From Erysipelothrix sp. (GTDB lineage Bacteria > Bacillota_I > Bacilli_A > Erysipelotrichales > Erysipelotrichaceae): a stretch of DNA of 6,993 bases. The notes under the pieces are model-generated. The model made no database searches. It saw nothing but the letters and a program-made list of their open reading frames with translations, and was not told the origin of the DNA. This document shows positions 6,704 to 6,993 of the stretch, in pieces (the first letter of the stretch is position 1; every line of letters begins with the position of its first letter). The position numbers and the translations under genes were made by a program. Location: NCBI GenBank assembly GCA_012511085.1, contig JAAZGU010000066.1, positions 1 through 6,993 of the forward strand, written 5' to 3'.

Positions 6704-6731
6704 ATTATACACCATCTTTGCTTTTTCTAAA
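6704..6731 (-). promoter_or_regulatory. predicted promoter of the gltX unit
   Basis: A perfect -10 box TATAAT (6709-6704) lies 16 bases after a weaker -35 box TTTAGA (6731-6726). The predicted start is at the G near 6698, giving a leader of about 28 bases with a ribosome binding site at about 6678-6683. The -35 region borders the T-tract of the preceding terminator. The leader is too short for a T-box. Confidence 0.6.
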
Positions 6732-6749
6732 AAAAAAGGGCAGTGCCCT
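6729..6749 (-). terminator. intrinsic terminator after the cyclic-di-AMP receptor gene
   Basis: On the minus strand AGGGC (6749-6745) pairs with GCCCT (6741-6737) around an ACT loop. Nine T residues end at 6729, the first of them also closing the stem. The stem begins inside the TAG stop codon of the upstream gene. The GC-rich core and long T-tract make this a convincing terminator. Confidence 0.85.
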
Positions 6750-6993
6750 AAACTTTTATAAATTGTTCAACATCAATCACAAAGATTGTTGCACCACCGA
6801 CTTGAACTTCGACTGGAAATGCTGCGTACCTGCCAATATCATAGGATGCGGTGGAAGGCACGACTTCCGTCCGTCGTTTGCTTTCATTTCCAATTATTTC
6901 GATTACTTTTTCTACCTTTTCATCATCGGTACCGACAATGATTGTTGTGTTTCCAGAACGTAGAAAGCCTCCCGTTGTCGCAAGGCGGGTCAC
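6748..6993 (-). CDS. darA: cyclic-di-AMP receptor, DarA/PstA family (5' end outside window)
   Basis: This is a PII-like trimeric cytosolic protein that binds cyclic di-AMP; its downstream target is not settled. Only the last 81 codons are present, and about 27 N-terminal residues are expected outside. The family signature is clear: [20 protein letters not shown] near the start, matching the [16 protein letters not shown] segment of B. subtilis YaaQ (DarA), and [20 protein letters not shown] near the end, matching its PVEVEVGGATVFVLPVDQF. These segments contribute much of the nucleotide-binding pocket in known structures. The GTG at 6993 is an internal valine codon by alignment, not a start. 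In B. subtilis yaaQ is followed by yaaR and holB. Here a terminator follows at once and then gltX, so that arrangement is not kept downstream. The TAG stop lies within the terminator stem. Confidence 0.93.
   Translation of the reverse strand: MTRLATTGGFLRSGNTTIIVGTDDEKVEKVIEIIGNESKRRTEVVPSTASYDIGRYAAFPVEVQVGGATIFVIDVEQFIKV

Noticed and set aside
6668..6715. ATG at 6715 extending GltX by 15 residues
   Set aside because: It precedes the predicted -10 box and has no ribosome binding site. The ATG at 6670 gives the family-typical N-terminus.
6991..6993. GTG at the window edge as the start of the cyclic-di-AMP receptor
   Set aside because: Comparison with the remembered B. subtilis YaaQ sequence places it at an internal valine before TKLATTGG; the true start is outside the window.

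Overview
This window is a compact run of conserved housekeeping genes, all on the minus strand. The + coordinates therefore run backwards along transcription, and I describe it in the direction of transcription (high to low coordinate). The content points to a low-GC Firmicute or a deep relative of the Mollicutes (Erysipelotrichia, Acholeplasma or Izemoplasma-like). It has an RNA polymerase delta subunit next to CTP synthase, a YwiB-like protein before argS, a DarA/PstA-type cyclic-di-AMP receptor, AAGGAG-type ribosome binding sites and moderate-to-low GC. TGA is used as a stop codon for gltX, the HD gene and the DUF1934 gene, so the Mycoplasma-type code (TGA = Trp) does not apply. The genus cannot be fixed from sequence reading alone.

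Layout. (1) 6748-6993: the 3' part of a cyclic-di-AMP receptor gene, closed by a strong intrinsic terminator. (2) 4015-6670: a three-gene unit with its own promoter: gltX (glutamyl-tRNA synthetase), a SAMHD1/YwfO-type HD phosphohydrolase and an M24 aminopeptidase P. The junctions are very tight, with 4 bases between gltX and the HD gene and an ATGA overlap between the HD gene and pepP. A modest terminator lies at the pepP stop. (3) 299-2678: a second three-gene unit with a good promoter: a DUF1934/YwiB protein, argS and a short rpoE (delta subunit). The first pair overlaps by 11 bases and the second is 9 bases apart. (4) 1-283: the pyrG promoter, a very short leader containing an attenuator-like hairpin, and the first 64 codons of pyrG, which runs off the window.

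Together the genes serve translation (two aminoacyl-tRNA synthetases), transcription (delta), nucleotide pools (CTP synthase, probable dNTP triphosphohydrolase), peptide turnover and second-messenger sensing. I see no mobile element, CRISPR array, RNA gene, toxin system or unknown multi-gene system. The most interesting signal is non-coding: the predicted pyrG transcript starts with GGGC and runs almost at once into a terminator whose 5' arm is rich in C and U. This is the layout expected for CTP-sensed control by reiterative G addition, as known for Bacillus subtilis pyrG, but in an unusually compact leader. No gene-free stretch exceeds about 110 bases.
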